This document shows positions 16,590 to 24,139 of a DNA stretch of 64,000 bases, one piece after another. Source of the DNA: Actinophytocola sp036378875. GTDB taxonomy: Bacteria > Actinomycetota > Actinomycetes > Mycobacteriales > Pseudonocardiaceae. The stretch spans positions 62,001 to 126,000 of the forward strand of contig NZ_DASUVO010000045.1 in the NCBI RefSeq assembly GCF_036378875.1, given 5' to 3'. The translations under genes were made by a program, and so were the position numbers. The stretch's first letter is position 1. Each line of letters opens with the position of its first letter. The notes below the pieces were generated by a model. The model saw only the letters and a program-made list of their open reading frames with translations. It ran no database searches and was not told the DNA's origin.

Positions 16590-17450
16590 CTACCGGACCG
16601 CCAGCACCGTTTCGTCAAGCACCGGGGCGTCGTCGCGGTCGATGGCCGTTGCGGTCGCCCGGTAGCCGTCTTCCGTCCGCCACGCGCGGATCCGCAGCGA
16701 CTCACCCGGGAACAGCACGCCGGCGAACCGCGTGCCGAACGTCGCCACCCTGGTGACATCGCCGGACAGCAGATTGTCCACAAGGGCCTTGCACACGATG
16801 CCGTACGTGCACAGGCCATGCAGGATCGGCCGGTCGAAGCCCGCCAGCGCGGCGAAGGCCGGGTCCGCGTGCAGGGGGTTGCGGTCGCCGCACAGCCGGT
16901 ACAGCAGTGCCTGCTGCGGCAACGTGGGCACCTCCACCTCCAGCACCGGGTCACCCTCGGGGGCCGGTTGCCGGTTGGACGGGCCGCGTGAGCCGCCGAA
17001 ACCGCCTTCGCCCCTGGCGAAGATGCTCGACGTCGTGGTCCACAGTGGATCACCGGACGAGGTGGTGATCGTGGCCTCCTGCACGATCACCGCTGCCTTG
17101 CCCTTGTCCCACACGTCCGCGATCCGGGACTGGGCCACGCCCTGGCCGTCCCTCGGGAGCGGGCCGTGCACGGTGATGGACTGCGTGCCGTGCAGCACCT
17201 TCGACAGGTCTATGTCGATGCCGGGGAACGTCACCGCCGGCGGCTCGAACATGCGGAAGTTCGGGGCCACCACACCGAAGGTGGGCAGCACCTTCAGGCG
17301 GTCCTCCAGCACGTAGCCCAGTTCCGGCTCGGAAACCGGTTGGGCGCCCGCACCCAACGCCAGGTGGTAGAGCAGCACGTTCGAGCTGGTCCACTCGAAC
17401 TTCGTCGTGCCAAGGTCCGCACCGATCGCCACGTCGGGGTCGATGGGCAT
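16590..17450 (-). CDS. Double-hotdog MaoC-family enoyl-CoA hydratase (ChsH3/Rv3538-like)
   Basis: 286 aa, the same length as Mtb Rv3538. An N-terminal hotdog half (about 1-140) is followed by a catalytic C-terminal half with the hydratase 2 motif LYRLCGDRNPLHADPAFAAL (Asp and His of the catalytic dyad) and FDRPILHGLCTYGIV. Rv3538/ChsH3 hydrates steroid enoyl-CoA side chains. It is the fifth gene of the kstD-kshA-(small protein)-kshB-maoC operon controlled from the KstR box at 21582, which supports the sterol assignment. Confidence 0.85.
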   Translation of the reverse strand: MPIDPDVAIGADLGTTKFEWTSSNVLLYHLALGAGAQPVSEPELGYVLEDRLKVLPTFGVVAPNFRMFEPPAVTFPGIDIDLSKVLHGTQSITVHGPLPRDGQGVAQSRIADVWDKGKAAVIVQEATITTSSGDPLWTTTSSIFARGEGGFGGSRGPSNRQPAPEGDPVLEVEVPTLPQQALLYRLCGDRNPLHADPAFAALAGFDRPILHGLCTYGIVCKALVDNLLSGDVTRVATFGTRFAGVLFPGESLRIRAWRTEDGYRATATAIDRDDAPVLDETVLAVR

Positions 17451-17458
17451 CCGTCACC

Positions 17459-18484
17459 TCACTCGTAGCTGATCTCGACGTCGTCGGTCACCGGTAGCGA
17501 CTGGCACGCGAGCCTGATGCCGTCATCGAGGTCCTCGTCGTCGAGGACGTCGTTGTTCAGCATCTTCACCTCCCCGGCCACGAGCCGGCACGCGCACGCA
17601 CTGCAGGCACCCTCCCGGCAGGAGTACGGCGCGTCAAGCCCTCGTGCCAGCAGCAGGTCCAGCAGCTTGGTGTCCGCAGGCCAGTCGAACCGGTGTTCCG
17701 CACCGTCCAGTGTGACCTTCACCGAGGCGACGCGCGCGCTTGCCGACTCGGCGACCACCGCCTGCTCGAACGGGTTCGCGCCCAGTGACTTGAACCGTTC
17801 GATGTGGACACGCTCGCGTGGCACACCCAGGTCCGACAGCGCCGTGCGGACCGCGGCCATGAACGGCGCCGGGCCGCAGATGAACGCCTCGTATGCGGCG
17901 TAGGGTCGCGCCAGCGCGGACAGCGTCGGCGCGGACGGCAGTCCCTGCACCGACTCCAGCCAGTGGATCACCGTCAGCCGGGTCGGGTGTTCGGCCATCA
18001 GCGCGGCCAGTTCGGTTGCGAAGATCACCGACTGCTCGTCGCGGTTCGCGTACACCAGGACCACACGGCCCGAACCGGCCGCCAGCACCGACTTCACGAT
18101 CGACATCACCGGTGTGATGCCGCTGCCCGCGGCGAACAGCAGCAGTTTCGAGTCCAAAGAGGAGGGAGTGAAGATACCCGCCGGCGCCAGTGACTCCAGC
18201 TCGTCACCTGCGGACACCGAGTCGCAGATCCAGTTCGAGCCGTAGCCGTCGGCCGTGCGCTTGACCGTCACCTTCAACGACGAGTCGACGTGCGGCGAGC
18301 TGGACAGCGAGTAACACCGTGCCACGGAGCCACAGCGATCGCTCGGGATCCGCAGCGTCAGGAACTGGCCCGGTTTGTAGTCGAGACCGGGGGAGTCGAA
18401 CACGAGCGAGCACGCGTCCGCCGTCTCGGGCACCACCTCGGCGACCCGCAGGCGGTACGAGCGCACCTCACTCACGACGTCCAT
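17459..18484 (-). CDS. kshB: 3-ketosteroid 9alpha-hydroxylase reductase component KshB
   Basis: 341 aa. FAD domain with RCYSLSSSPHVDSSLKVTVK, NAD domain with LLFAAGSGITPVMSIVKSVL and CGPAPFMAAVRTALSDLGVP, then a C-terminal plant-type [2Fe-2S] ferredoxin domain with Cys 289, 294, 297 and 327 (YSCREGACSACACRL and RLACQS). It passes electrons from NADH to KshA for 9alpha-hydroxylation of ring B. Unlike Mtb, where kshA and kshB are apart, both are in one operon here, separated only by a small cysteine-containing protein. Confidence 0.93.
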   Translation of the reverse strand: MDVVSEVRSYRLRVAEVVPETADACSLVFDSPGLDYKPGQFLTLRIPSDRCGSVARCYSLSSSPHVDSSLKVTVKRTADGYGSNWICDSVSAGDELESLAPAGIFTPSSLDSKLLLFAAGSGITPVMSIVKSVLAAGSGRVVLVYANRDEQSVIFATELAALMAEHPTRLTVIHWLESVQGLPSAPTLSALARPYAAYEAFICGPAPFMAAVRTALSDLGVPRERVHIERFKSLGANPFEQAVVAESASARVASVKVTLDGAEHRFDWPADTKLLDLLLARGLDAPYSCREGACSACACRLVAGEVKMLNNDVLDDEDLDDGIRLACQSLPVTDDVEISYE

Positions 18485-18503
18485 GATTCGTTCGCAAGCT
18501 CAC

Positions 18504-18809
18504 TCATTCGGGCACCGCCACCGCACCGGTCGCCACCGCTCGCTCGATCGCCTCCCGCAGCCGTGGGCACGTGTCGATACGGGCGGACAGCTCGCCGGCA
18601 GCCACCCGCGCCGCGAACTCCGGGCACGAGTCGGCAGGCGAGGACTGCCACTGGATGCTCATGTGCTCCCGGCTTGCCTTGCGCACCAGTACTTCCGTCG
18701 TGCAGGCCGCGCACGCGACCGGCGTCAGCCCGCTGGTGAGGTACTCGTGCTCGTCGGACAGCGTGCCCATCGGGTCGCCGTGCGGCGGCGCCTTCGCCCA
18801 GACCGTCAT
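18504..18809 (-). CDS. Small cysteine-motif protein between kshA and kshB
   Basis: 101 aa from ATG 18809, overlapping the kshA stop by 4 nt. Residues: LTPVACAACTTEVLVRKASR, then HMSIQWQSSPADSCPEFA and SARIDTCPRLREAIERA. The CxxC plus two later cysteines suggest a zinc ribbon or a small Fe-S/metal site. I do not recognise a named family. Its place inside the kshA-kshB operon, translationally coupled to kshA, suggests an accessory role for the Rieske oxygenase (assembly, electron transfer or regulation), but that is inference from context only. Confidence 0.72.
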   Translation of the reverse strand: MTVWAKAPPHGDPMGTLSDEHEYLTSGLTPVACAACTTEVLVRKASREHMSIQWQSSPADSCPEFAARVAAGELSARIDTCPRLREAIERAVATGAVAVPE

Positions 18810-19936
18810 CGCGCCTCCGCCTCCTGGCGAGCCAGGTTCTCCGCGACCTCCTGCTCCCACACCTCGTTCGCGCGGGTGGTGTCCACTTCGAACTCGAACC
18901 GCTGCGTCATCTCCTCGGTCACGTCCGCGGTGTCCACGTAGAACTGCTCGTACCAGCGGCGCAGCTGGTAGACCGGGCCGTCCTCCTCACACAGCAGGGG
19001 GTTGTCCACCCGGGTCTTGTTCCGCCAGATCTCCACGTCCTGCAGGAACCCGATGCCGAAGCTCTTCGCGAGCTTGCCGGCCACCTTGTCCGCCTTCTCC
19101 TTCGGCAGTCCCGGCAGCTTCTTCACGCTCACCCCCCACTGCAGGACGAAGGAGTCCGGCGTGACCGGGTAGTGGCAGTTGATCAGCACGGTCTCGATGG
19201 TCGTGCCGGAGAAGTCCTGCCAAATGTCGTTGATCATGTAGGACGGGCCGAAGTAGGACGCCTCCGACTTGAGCGTCACGCCTTCCACCGAGTAGCTCGA
19301 CCCCGTGAGCGGAACGTCCGAGCGGGCACGCGAGTTGAGGTACTGCGTGGCGACATGACCCTCGAACACGTTCTTGAAGTAGGTCGGGAACGCGAAGTGG
19401 ATGTAGAAGAAGTGGGCCATGTCGACCATGTTGTCGATGATCTCGCGGCAGTTGGAGCCCTCGATCTTCACGGTGTCCCAGGTCCAGTCGCTCCACTCGT
19501 CGCTGGACGCGCCCTTGGTCTCCGGGATCACGACGTGCTCGGGCGGCGGGTTGCCCTCCGGGTCGTGCCACACGAACAGCTGCTGGTTGCGCTCCAGGGT
19601 CAGCCACGAGCGGGTGCGTGCCCGGAGCGGGATCCGCTTGGCGTAAGGGATCTGCACGCACTTGCCGTTGCCGGCCCAGCGCCAGTCGTGGAACGGGCAC
19701 GCGATGGCCTCACCCTTGACCGTGCCCTGCGACAGGTCGCCGCCCATGTGCCGGCAGTACGCGTCGAGCACGTTGAGCTTGCCGTCCTCGGTGGCGAACA
19801 CGACGAGCTTGGTGCCGAACGCCTCGATCGCGTGCGGCTTGCCGTCGCGGAACGGTTCCGCGAGGCCGAGGCAGTGCCACCCGCGCGCGAACCGCGTGCG
19901 TGGCGCGCCGACGTCGATCGTGCGAAAGCTGGTCAT
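18806..19936 (-). CDS. kshA: 3-ketosteroid 9alpha-hydroxylase oxygenase component KshA
   Basis: 376 aa Rieske oxygenase. The [2Fe-2S] ligands are Cys61/His63 (AYCRHMGGDLSQG) and Cys80/His83 (IACPFHDWRWAGNG). The mononuclear iron site is NMVDMAHFFYIH, giving Asp172, His175 and His180. It hydroxylates C9 of 1,4-androstadiene-3,17-dione or its CoA thioester, which together with KstD opens ring B. The start ATG 19936 overlaps the kstD stop by 4 nt. Confidence 0.94.
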   Translation of the reverse strand: MTSFRTIDVGAPRTRFARGWHCLGLAEPFRDGKPHAIEAFGTKLVVFATEDGKLNVLDAYCRHMGGDLSQGTVKGEAIACPFHDWRWAGNGKCVQIPYAKRIPLRARTRSWLTLERNQQLFVWHDPEGNPPPEHVVIPETKGASSDEWSDWTWDTVKIEGSNCREIIDNMVDMAHFFYIHFAFPTYFKNVFEGHVATQYLNSRARSDVPLTGSSYSVEGVTLKSEASYFGPSYMINDIWQDFSGTTIETVLINCHYPVTPDSFVLQWGVSVKKLPGLPKEKADKVAGKLAKSFGIGFLQDVEIWRNKTRVDNPLLCEEDGPVYQLRRWYEQFYVDTADVTEEMTQRFEFEVDTTRANEVWEQEVAENLARQEAEAR

Positions 19937-21570
19937 TTGGTCTCTCCCGCCATGTCGAGTGCCGCCAGGTACCCGAACACCATTGCCGGACCGAGCGTCG
20001 CGCCGGGGCCCGCGTACGTGTGGCCCATCACCGGTGCGCTCGCGTTGCCCGCCGCGTACAACCCGTCGATCACCGAATCGTCCTCCCGCAGCACGCGTGC
20101 CGCCGTGTCCGTGCGTAGCCCGCCCTTCGTGCCGAGGTCGCCCGGCACGATCCTGATCGCGTAGAACGGCGCGCGGCGCAGCGACGCGAGGTTGGGGTTG
20201 GGCCGGTTGCGTGGGTCACCGTAGTACCGGTCGTACGCGCTGTCCCCGCGATGGAAGTCACTGTCCACCCCGGACTCCGCGAACCCGTTGAACCTCGACA
20301 CGGTGTCCCGCAGGGCATCCGGCGGCACGTCGATCTCCTTTGCCAGCGCCTCGAGCGTGCTACCGCGGCGCACGGCCCCGAACTTGTACCAGCGGCCAGG
20401 GAAGGGCTGTCGGGGACCGAGACCGGCGAACAGGTACCGGTTCCGGTAGTTCTGGTCGGCGATCAGCCAGGCCGGCACGCTCTTCGTCTCGTACATCGCG
20501 TGCACGGCGTCCACGTACGGCGCCGCCTCGTTGACGAAGCGCTCTCCGCGCTGGTTGACCAGGATACAACCGGGCAGACTGCGCTCCGCCAGACAGAAGT
20601 ACGGCCCGCGGGGCAGCAGGATCGACGGGCCCCACCACGCGTCGTCCATGAACGCGACCGCCCCGCCGAGCCTCATGCCGGCCTCGATGCCGTCACCGGT
20701 GTTCTCCTCGGCGCCGACCGTCCATTCCGTACCGATCGGATCTTCCTGGTACTCCTTGCGCATCCGCTCGTTGTGCTCGAACCCGCCGGACGCCAGCAAC
20801 ACACCGCGCCTGGCCCGGATGGTGTCCGGCTTGCCGTCCCGAAGGATCTCGACGCCGGTCACGCGGCCGTCCTCGGTGACGAGGTTGGTGAGCGGTGTGG
20901 ACAGCAGCACCGGCACGTCCATCCGGGACAGTCCGACGCGTAGCCCGGCCGAGAGCGCCTGCCCCATCGCCAGCAACTGCCTGCGCAGCACCAGGGAGAC
21001 CACGCGGCGGCCGGCCACCCGTGCCGCGCGGAGCAGACCCTTCGGATGCCGGGCGATGAGGTTCATCCAGCGGTAGTCGGCCTGGGTGACGGTCATTCCG
21101 GTGGGCGCCTTGAGGTACGGCGGCGCGAGGTTTCGCAGTTCGTCGCCGAGCACCGCGGCGTTGAGCGGCCGCGGTTCCAGTGACCGGCCCATCGGCAGGC
21201 CGCCGGGCGCCTCTGGGTAGTAGTCGGAGTAGCCGGTGACCCACCGCAGTCGCAGCGGGGTGTTGGCCAGCACGAACCGCAGCATGGCCGGTCCGTTGTC
21301 GAGGAACGCGGCACGCAGGTCGTCGTCGACGGCGTCGCCGGTGATGTGCTCGAGGTAGGCACGTGCCTGCTCGGTCGTGTCCGGCACGCCATCGGCCAGC
21401 AGCACGTCGTTGTTGGGCACCCAGACCCCGCCACCGGAACGTGCCGTCGACCCGCCGAAGTGCGGTGCCTTCTCGATGAGCACGGTGCGAAGTCCGTGGT
21501 GGGCAGCGGTCAGCGCCGCGGTCATGCCGGCCGCGCCGCTCCCGACCACGATCACGTCGTACTCGTCCAT
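19933..21570 (-). CDS. kstD: 3-ketosteroid Delta1-dehydrogenase KstD
   Basis: 545 aa flavoprotein. The FAD dinucleotide motif is DVIVVGSGAAGMTAALTAA. Active-site landmarks: YSDYYPEAPGG (Tyr117/118), LIADQNYRNRY, and VMGHTYAGPGATLGPAMVFG, where the Tyr and second Gly match the catalytic Tyr and Gly of characterised KstDs. It introduces the C1-C2 double bond in ring A. ATG 21570 is preferred over ATG 21579 because it lies 7 nt after the TAGTAT hexamer formed at the end of the KstR box, the same spacing as other KstR promoters here. First gene of a five-gene ring-degradation operon. Confidence 0.92.
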   Translation of the reverse strand: MDEYDVIVVGSGAAGMTAALTAAHHGLRTVLIEKAPHFGGSTARSGGGVWVPNNDVLLADGVPDTTEQARAYLEHITGDAVDDDLRAAFLDNGPAMLRFVLANTPLRLRWVTGYSDYYPEAPGGLPMGRSLEPRPLNAAVLGDELRNLAPPYLKAPTGMTVTQADYRWMNLIARHPKGLLRAARVAGRRVVSLVLRRQLLAMGQALSAGLRVGLSRMDVPVLLSTPLTNLVTEDGRVTGVEILRDGKPDTIRARRGVLLASGGFEHNERMRKEYQEDPIGTEWTVGAEENTGDGIEAGMRLGGAVAFMDDAWWGPSILLPRGPYFCLAERSLPGCILVNQRGERFVNEAAPYVDAVHAMYETKSVPAWLIADQNYRNRYLFAGLGPRQPFPGRWYKFGAVRRGSTLEALAKEIDVPPDALRDTVSRFNGFAESGVDSDFHRGDSAYDRYYGDPRNRPNPNLASLRRAPFYAIRIVPGDLGTKGGLRTDTAARVLREDDSVIDGLYAAGNASAPVMGHTYAGPGATLGPAMVFGYLAALDMAGETK

Positions 21571-21581
21571 GGAACCCATAC

Positions 21582-21595
21582 TAGAACAGGTTATA
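21582..21595. promoter_or_regulatory. KstR operator in the kstD / flavoprotein divergent promoter
   Basis: TAGAACAGGTTATA, a KstR-type box with one arm deviating. Only 34 nt separate the two start codons (21570 and 21605). Leftward hexamer TAGTAT (21583-21578) is 7 nt from the kstD ATG. Rightward TATAGT (21592-21597), or the box-aligned TAGTTT, is 7 or 5 nt from ATG 21605. One box would control both leaderless transcripts. Confidence 0.88.
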
Positions 21596-21604
21596 GTTTT
21601 TGCC

Positions 21605-23173
21605 ATGCCCTTGGCGTGGGACTCGGAGGCGGACGTCGTCGTGGTGGGCTTCGGCGGGGCGGGTGCGTGTGCCGCACTCGAGGCCGCCCGAGCCGGCGCG
21701 TCCGTGGTGGCACTGGACCGGTTCGCGGGCGGCGGCGCGACGGCGATGTCGGGCGGGGTGGTGTACGCGGGCGGCGGGACCTTCGTGCAGCACGCGGCCG
21801 GCGTGCCCGACACCGTCGACGACATGGTCGCCTACCTGCGCGAAGAGGTCGGCGACGCGGTGTCCGACGAGACGCTGCGGCGGTTCTGCGCGGAGAGCGC
21901 CGACATGATCGACTGGCTGGCGGAGGCCGGCGTCCCGTTCGACTCGTCGGTCTGCCCGTACAAGACCTCGTACCCGTCGAACCAGTACTACCTGTACTAC
22001 TCGGGCAGTGAGAACGCGTGGCCGTTCCGTTCAGTCGCGACCCCGGCCCCACGCGGCCACCGGACACACGCCCGGGGGACATCCGGTCGGGTGTTCTTCG
22101 CGGCCCTCGCGTCCGCGGCCCGCGCGGCCGGCGTGCACGTCGCCCGGCAGACGGCGGTCACCCGGCTGATCATGGAAGACGGCCGGGTCGTCGGCGTCGA
22201 GTGCCGGACGCTGAAGTCCCGGTGGCACGGGATCCTGCACCAGTACGCGACCAAGCCCGGCCTGTACGTGCCGGGTTTCGCGCGGATACTGCACCGGCGC
22301 ATCACCGAGCTGGAGTCGACCCACGGGCGGGTCGTCCGGATCAGGGCCCGGCGCGGTGTCGTGTTGGCGGCCGGCGGGTTCGTGAACAACCGCGAGATGA
22401 TGCGGACCCACGCCCCCGGGTTCCGGGGCGGCCTCCCGCTGGGCACGCAAGGTGACGACGGTGTGGGCATTCGCCTGGGTGAGTCGGTCGGCGGCGTCAC
22501 CGATCGTATGAACAAGGTGTCTGCTTGGCGGTTCCTCACGCCCCCCAGCGCGCTGATACGGGGGATCCTCGTCGACCAGTCGGGGGCCCGGTTCGTCGAC
22601 GAGTCGGCATACGGCGCGGCGATCGGGGAACGGCTGGTCCGCGACCACGGCGGCCGCGCGTGGCTACTGGTGGACGAGCGCATCCTCGCCGACGCGCGAC
22701 AGCAGGTTCGCACGGAAACCCTGTGGTTCCAACGACTTTCGGCGGAGTACCTCCTCCGGTCCTCGGTGCGCGGCGCCACGCTCGGGGAGGTGGCCCGCAA
22801 GGCGGGCATCGACCCGGCCGGCCTGACCGCGACGGTGGCCTCGTACGGGCGCGGAGAGGACCAGTTCGGTAAGCACTCCGACCTGGTCGCGCCGCTCGCG
22901 GGCCCCTACGCGCTGATCGACTGCTCCTATGGTCCTCGCCTGGCCTACCCGTGCCCGATGCTCACCCTGGGCGGGCTCGTCGTGGACGAGGGCACCGGTC
23001 AGGTGCTGGATGCCGACGGCGCCGGGATCCCGGGCCTGTACGCGGCGGGCCGCAACGCCGTCGGCATCTGCTCGAACTCCTACGTCAGCGGACTGTCCCT
23101 GGCGGACTGCGTGTTCTCCGGCCGTCGCGCCGGCAAGCACGCGTCTGGCGCGGACAACAGCGAGATGATCTGA
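21605..23173 (+). CDS. KstD-like FAD-dependent steroid dehydrogenase/reductase
   Basis: 522 aa. FAD motif DVVVVGFGGAGACAALEAAR at the N-terminus, and CSNSYVSGLSLADCVFSGRR at the C-terminus. The fold is that of the KstD/fumarate reductase superfamily, but the KstD Tyr-x-x-x-Gly signature is replaced by NSYVSGLSLAD. From memory it most resembles Mtb Rv0785-type flavoproteins; Delta4-(5alpha)-dehydrogenase activity on 5alpha-steroids is one possibility, not shown. It shares the KstR-box promoter with kstD. Its last 94 nt overlap a convergent small gene. Confidence 0.82.
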   Translation: MPLAWDSEADVVVVGFGGAGACAALEAARAGASVVALDRFAGGGATAMSGGVVYAGGGTFVQHAAGVPDTVDDMVAYLREEVGDAVSDETLRRFCAESADMIDWLAEAGVPFDSSVCPYKTSYPSNQYYLYYSGSENAWPFRSVATPAPRGHRTHARGTSGRVFFAALASAARAAGVHVARQTAVTRLIMEDGRVVGVECRTLKSRWHGILHQYATKPGLYVPGFARILHRRITELESTHGRVVRIRARRGVVLAAGGFVNNREMMRTHAPGFRGGLPLGTQGDDGVGIRLGESVGGVTDRMNKVSAWRFLTPPSALIRGILVDQSGARFVDESAYGAAIGERLVRDHGGRAWLLVDERILADARQQVRTETLWFQRLSAEYLLRSSVRGATLGEVARKAGIDPAGLTATVASYGRGEDQFGKHSDLVAPLAGPYALIDCSYGPRLAYPCPMLTLGGLVVDEGTGQVLDADGAGIPGLYAAGRNAVGICSNSYVSGLSLADCVFSGRRAGKHASGADNSEMI

Positions 23174-23367
23174 CTCATCCCCGCTTGGAGTTCGGTGACG
23201 ACCTCACGCCATTCCGACCGCGACTTGACCAGCTGACGTTCTGCCGCTTGTGCGACCCCGCCGGCCCTCACCGTCGTGCTGAGGTTGGCTTCCTTCTCGA
23301 GTTCCAACATGACAACACGACCACGAAGATCGTCGAGTTGCTCGCGAAGCCGGTCGAGGTTACTCAT
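23080..23367 (-). CDS. Small coiled-coil protein, second gene of the coiled-coil pair
   Basis: 95 aa from ATG 23367 (MSNLDRLREQLDDLRGRVVM). The N-terminal 65 residues are charged and helical, probably a coiled coil; the C-terminal third overlaps the end of the flavoprotein gene and is proline-rich and less convincing. The start overlaps the stop of the heptad-repeat gene by 8 nt (ATGAGTAA), so translation is likely coupled. No family recognised; it may be a partner of the heptad-repeat protein. Confidence 0.55.
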   Translation of the reverse strand: MSNLDRLREQLDDLRGRVVMLELEKEANLSTTVRAGGVAQAAERQLVKSRSEWREVVTELQAGMSQIISLLSAPDACLPARRPENTQSARDSPLT

Positions 23368-23968
23368 CGGCGCCACCCGATCGCGTCTCCTCGTCCGGCT
23401 CGCCGAGATGCCTGGTCAGCAACTCCGTGATCTGTTCCTGCCCCCGGTGGAGCAACTCGAATTTCTTCTCGACCTCGGAGAAGCCGTCGCGCATCTCGCC
23501 TTCGAGCTTGTCGAAGCGCTTGTCGACCTTGTCGAAGTGCTTGTCGACCTTGGCGAACTGCTCATCCACCTTGGTGAACCGCTTGTCGACCTTGGCGAAC
23601 TGCTCATCCACCTTGGTGAACCGCTCGTTGACCTTGGCGAACTGCTCATCCACCTTGGCGAACTGCTCATCCACCTTGGCGAACTGCTCGTCGACCTTGG
23701 CGAACTGCTTGTCGACCTTGGCGAAGCGGTTGTCGACGTTGGCGAAGCCGTTGCGCATCTCGCTTTTGACTTCGGCAAAGCCGGTCCGCATCTCCGCCTC
23801 GACCCTGGCGAGTTTCTTGCCATGGTCGACCTGGTCCGCCCTGATCGCGTTGATCGTGCCGGTGTGGCCCCTGAACACTGCTTGCATGTCCGAAACTTCC
23901 TTCTCCGCCTTGGCGGCCAGGAAGCGCGCCTCGGCTATCTCGGCTTCGAGGCGTGTTGGCTGGCTCAT
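23360..23968 (-). CDS. Heptad-repeat coiled-coil protein
   Basis: 202 aa from ATG 23968 with AAGGGG upstream. Residues 73-156 are twelve consecutive 7-residue repeats of the type EQFAKVD / KRFTKVD, flanked by more degenerate copies (RTGFAEVK, RDGFSEVEKKFELL). The lack of hydrophobic segments or a signal peptide suggests a long soluble coiled-coil rod. Similar proteins of unknown function occur across actinomycetes. It is divergent from hsaA across a 171-nt spacer with two DnaA-box-like sequences and a KstR box, but lies outside the expected reach of that box. Confidence 0.75.
   Translation of the reverse strand: MSQPTRLEAEIAEARFLAAKAEKEVSDMQAVFRGHTGTINAIRADQVDHGKKLARVEAEMRTGFAEVKSEMRNGFANVDNRFAKVDKQFAKVDEQFAKVDEQFAKVDEQFAKVNERFTKVDEQFAKVDKRFTKVDEQFAKVDKHFDKVDKRFDKLEGEMRDGFSEVEKKFELLHRGQEQITELLTRHLGEPDEETRSGGADE
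23501..23752. repeat. Tandem 21-nt coding repeats (12 heptad units)
   Basis: About twelve imperfect 21-nt direct repeats, sense-strand unit encoding xxFAKVD. Near-identical neighbouring units on the plus strand read ttggcgaactgctcatccac. Such repeats can gain or lose units by slippage without changing frame, altering rod length. Confidence 0.85.
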
Positions 23969-24038
23969 GTAGTTAACCCCTTTCGCTGTGGAGCGGTTGG
24001 GGCACAGACTGCACCACGGGACCGACGATCGCCAAAAG

Positions 24039-24068
24039 TTATCCACAGGTACGACCGAGTTATCCACA
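24039..24068. other. Two consensus DnaA-box-like sequences in the hsaA upstream spacer
   Basis: TTATCCACA occurs twice in direct orientation (24039-24047 and 24060-24068), starting exactly 21 bp apart, about two helical turns. Both are followed by GG. This matches the canonical DnaA 9-mer. No dnaA or dnaN gene is near, so an origin is not indicated; DnaA-responsive regulation or titration is possible. Confidence 0.5.
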
Positions 24069-24115
24069 GGGCGTCTACGTCTCTGTTTAGGACCAACGGT
24101 TGCGTCGACAAAAAC

Positions 24116-24129
24116 GAGAACGTGTTCTA
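24116..24129. promoter_or_regulatory. KstR operator upstream of the hsaADCB operon
   Basis: GAGAACGTGTTCTA. Its last TA begins the hexamer TAGTCT (24128-24133), 6 nt before the hsaA GTG at 24140. This is the same overlap geometry as the other KstR promoters here and suggests a leaderless hsa mRNA blocked by KstR. Confidence 0.9.
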
Positions 24130-24139
24130 GTCTGGGGCT

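Noticed and set aside
24039..24068. Replication origin (oriC) suggested by two perfect DnaA boxes
   Set aside because: Only two boxes, no AT-rich unwinding region, and none of dnaA, dnaN, recF or gyrB nearby.
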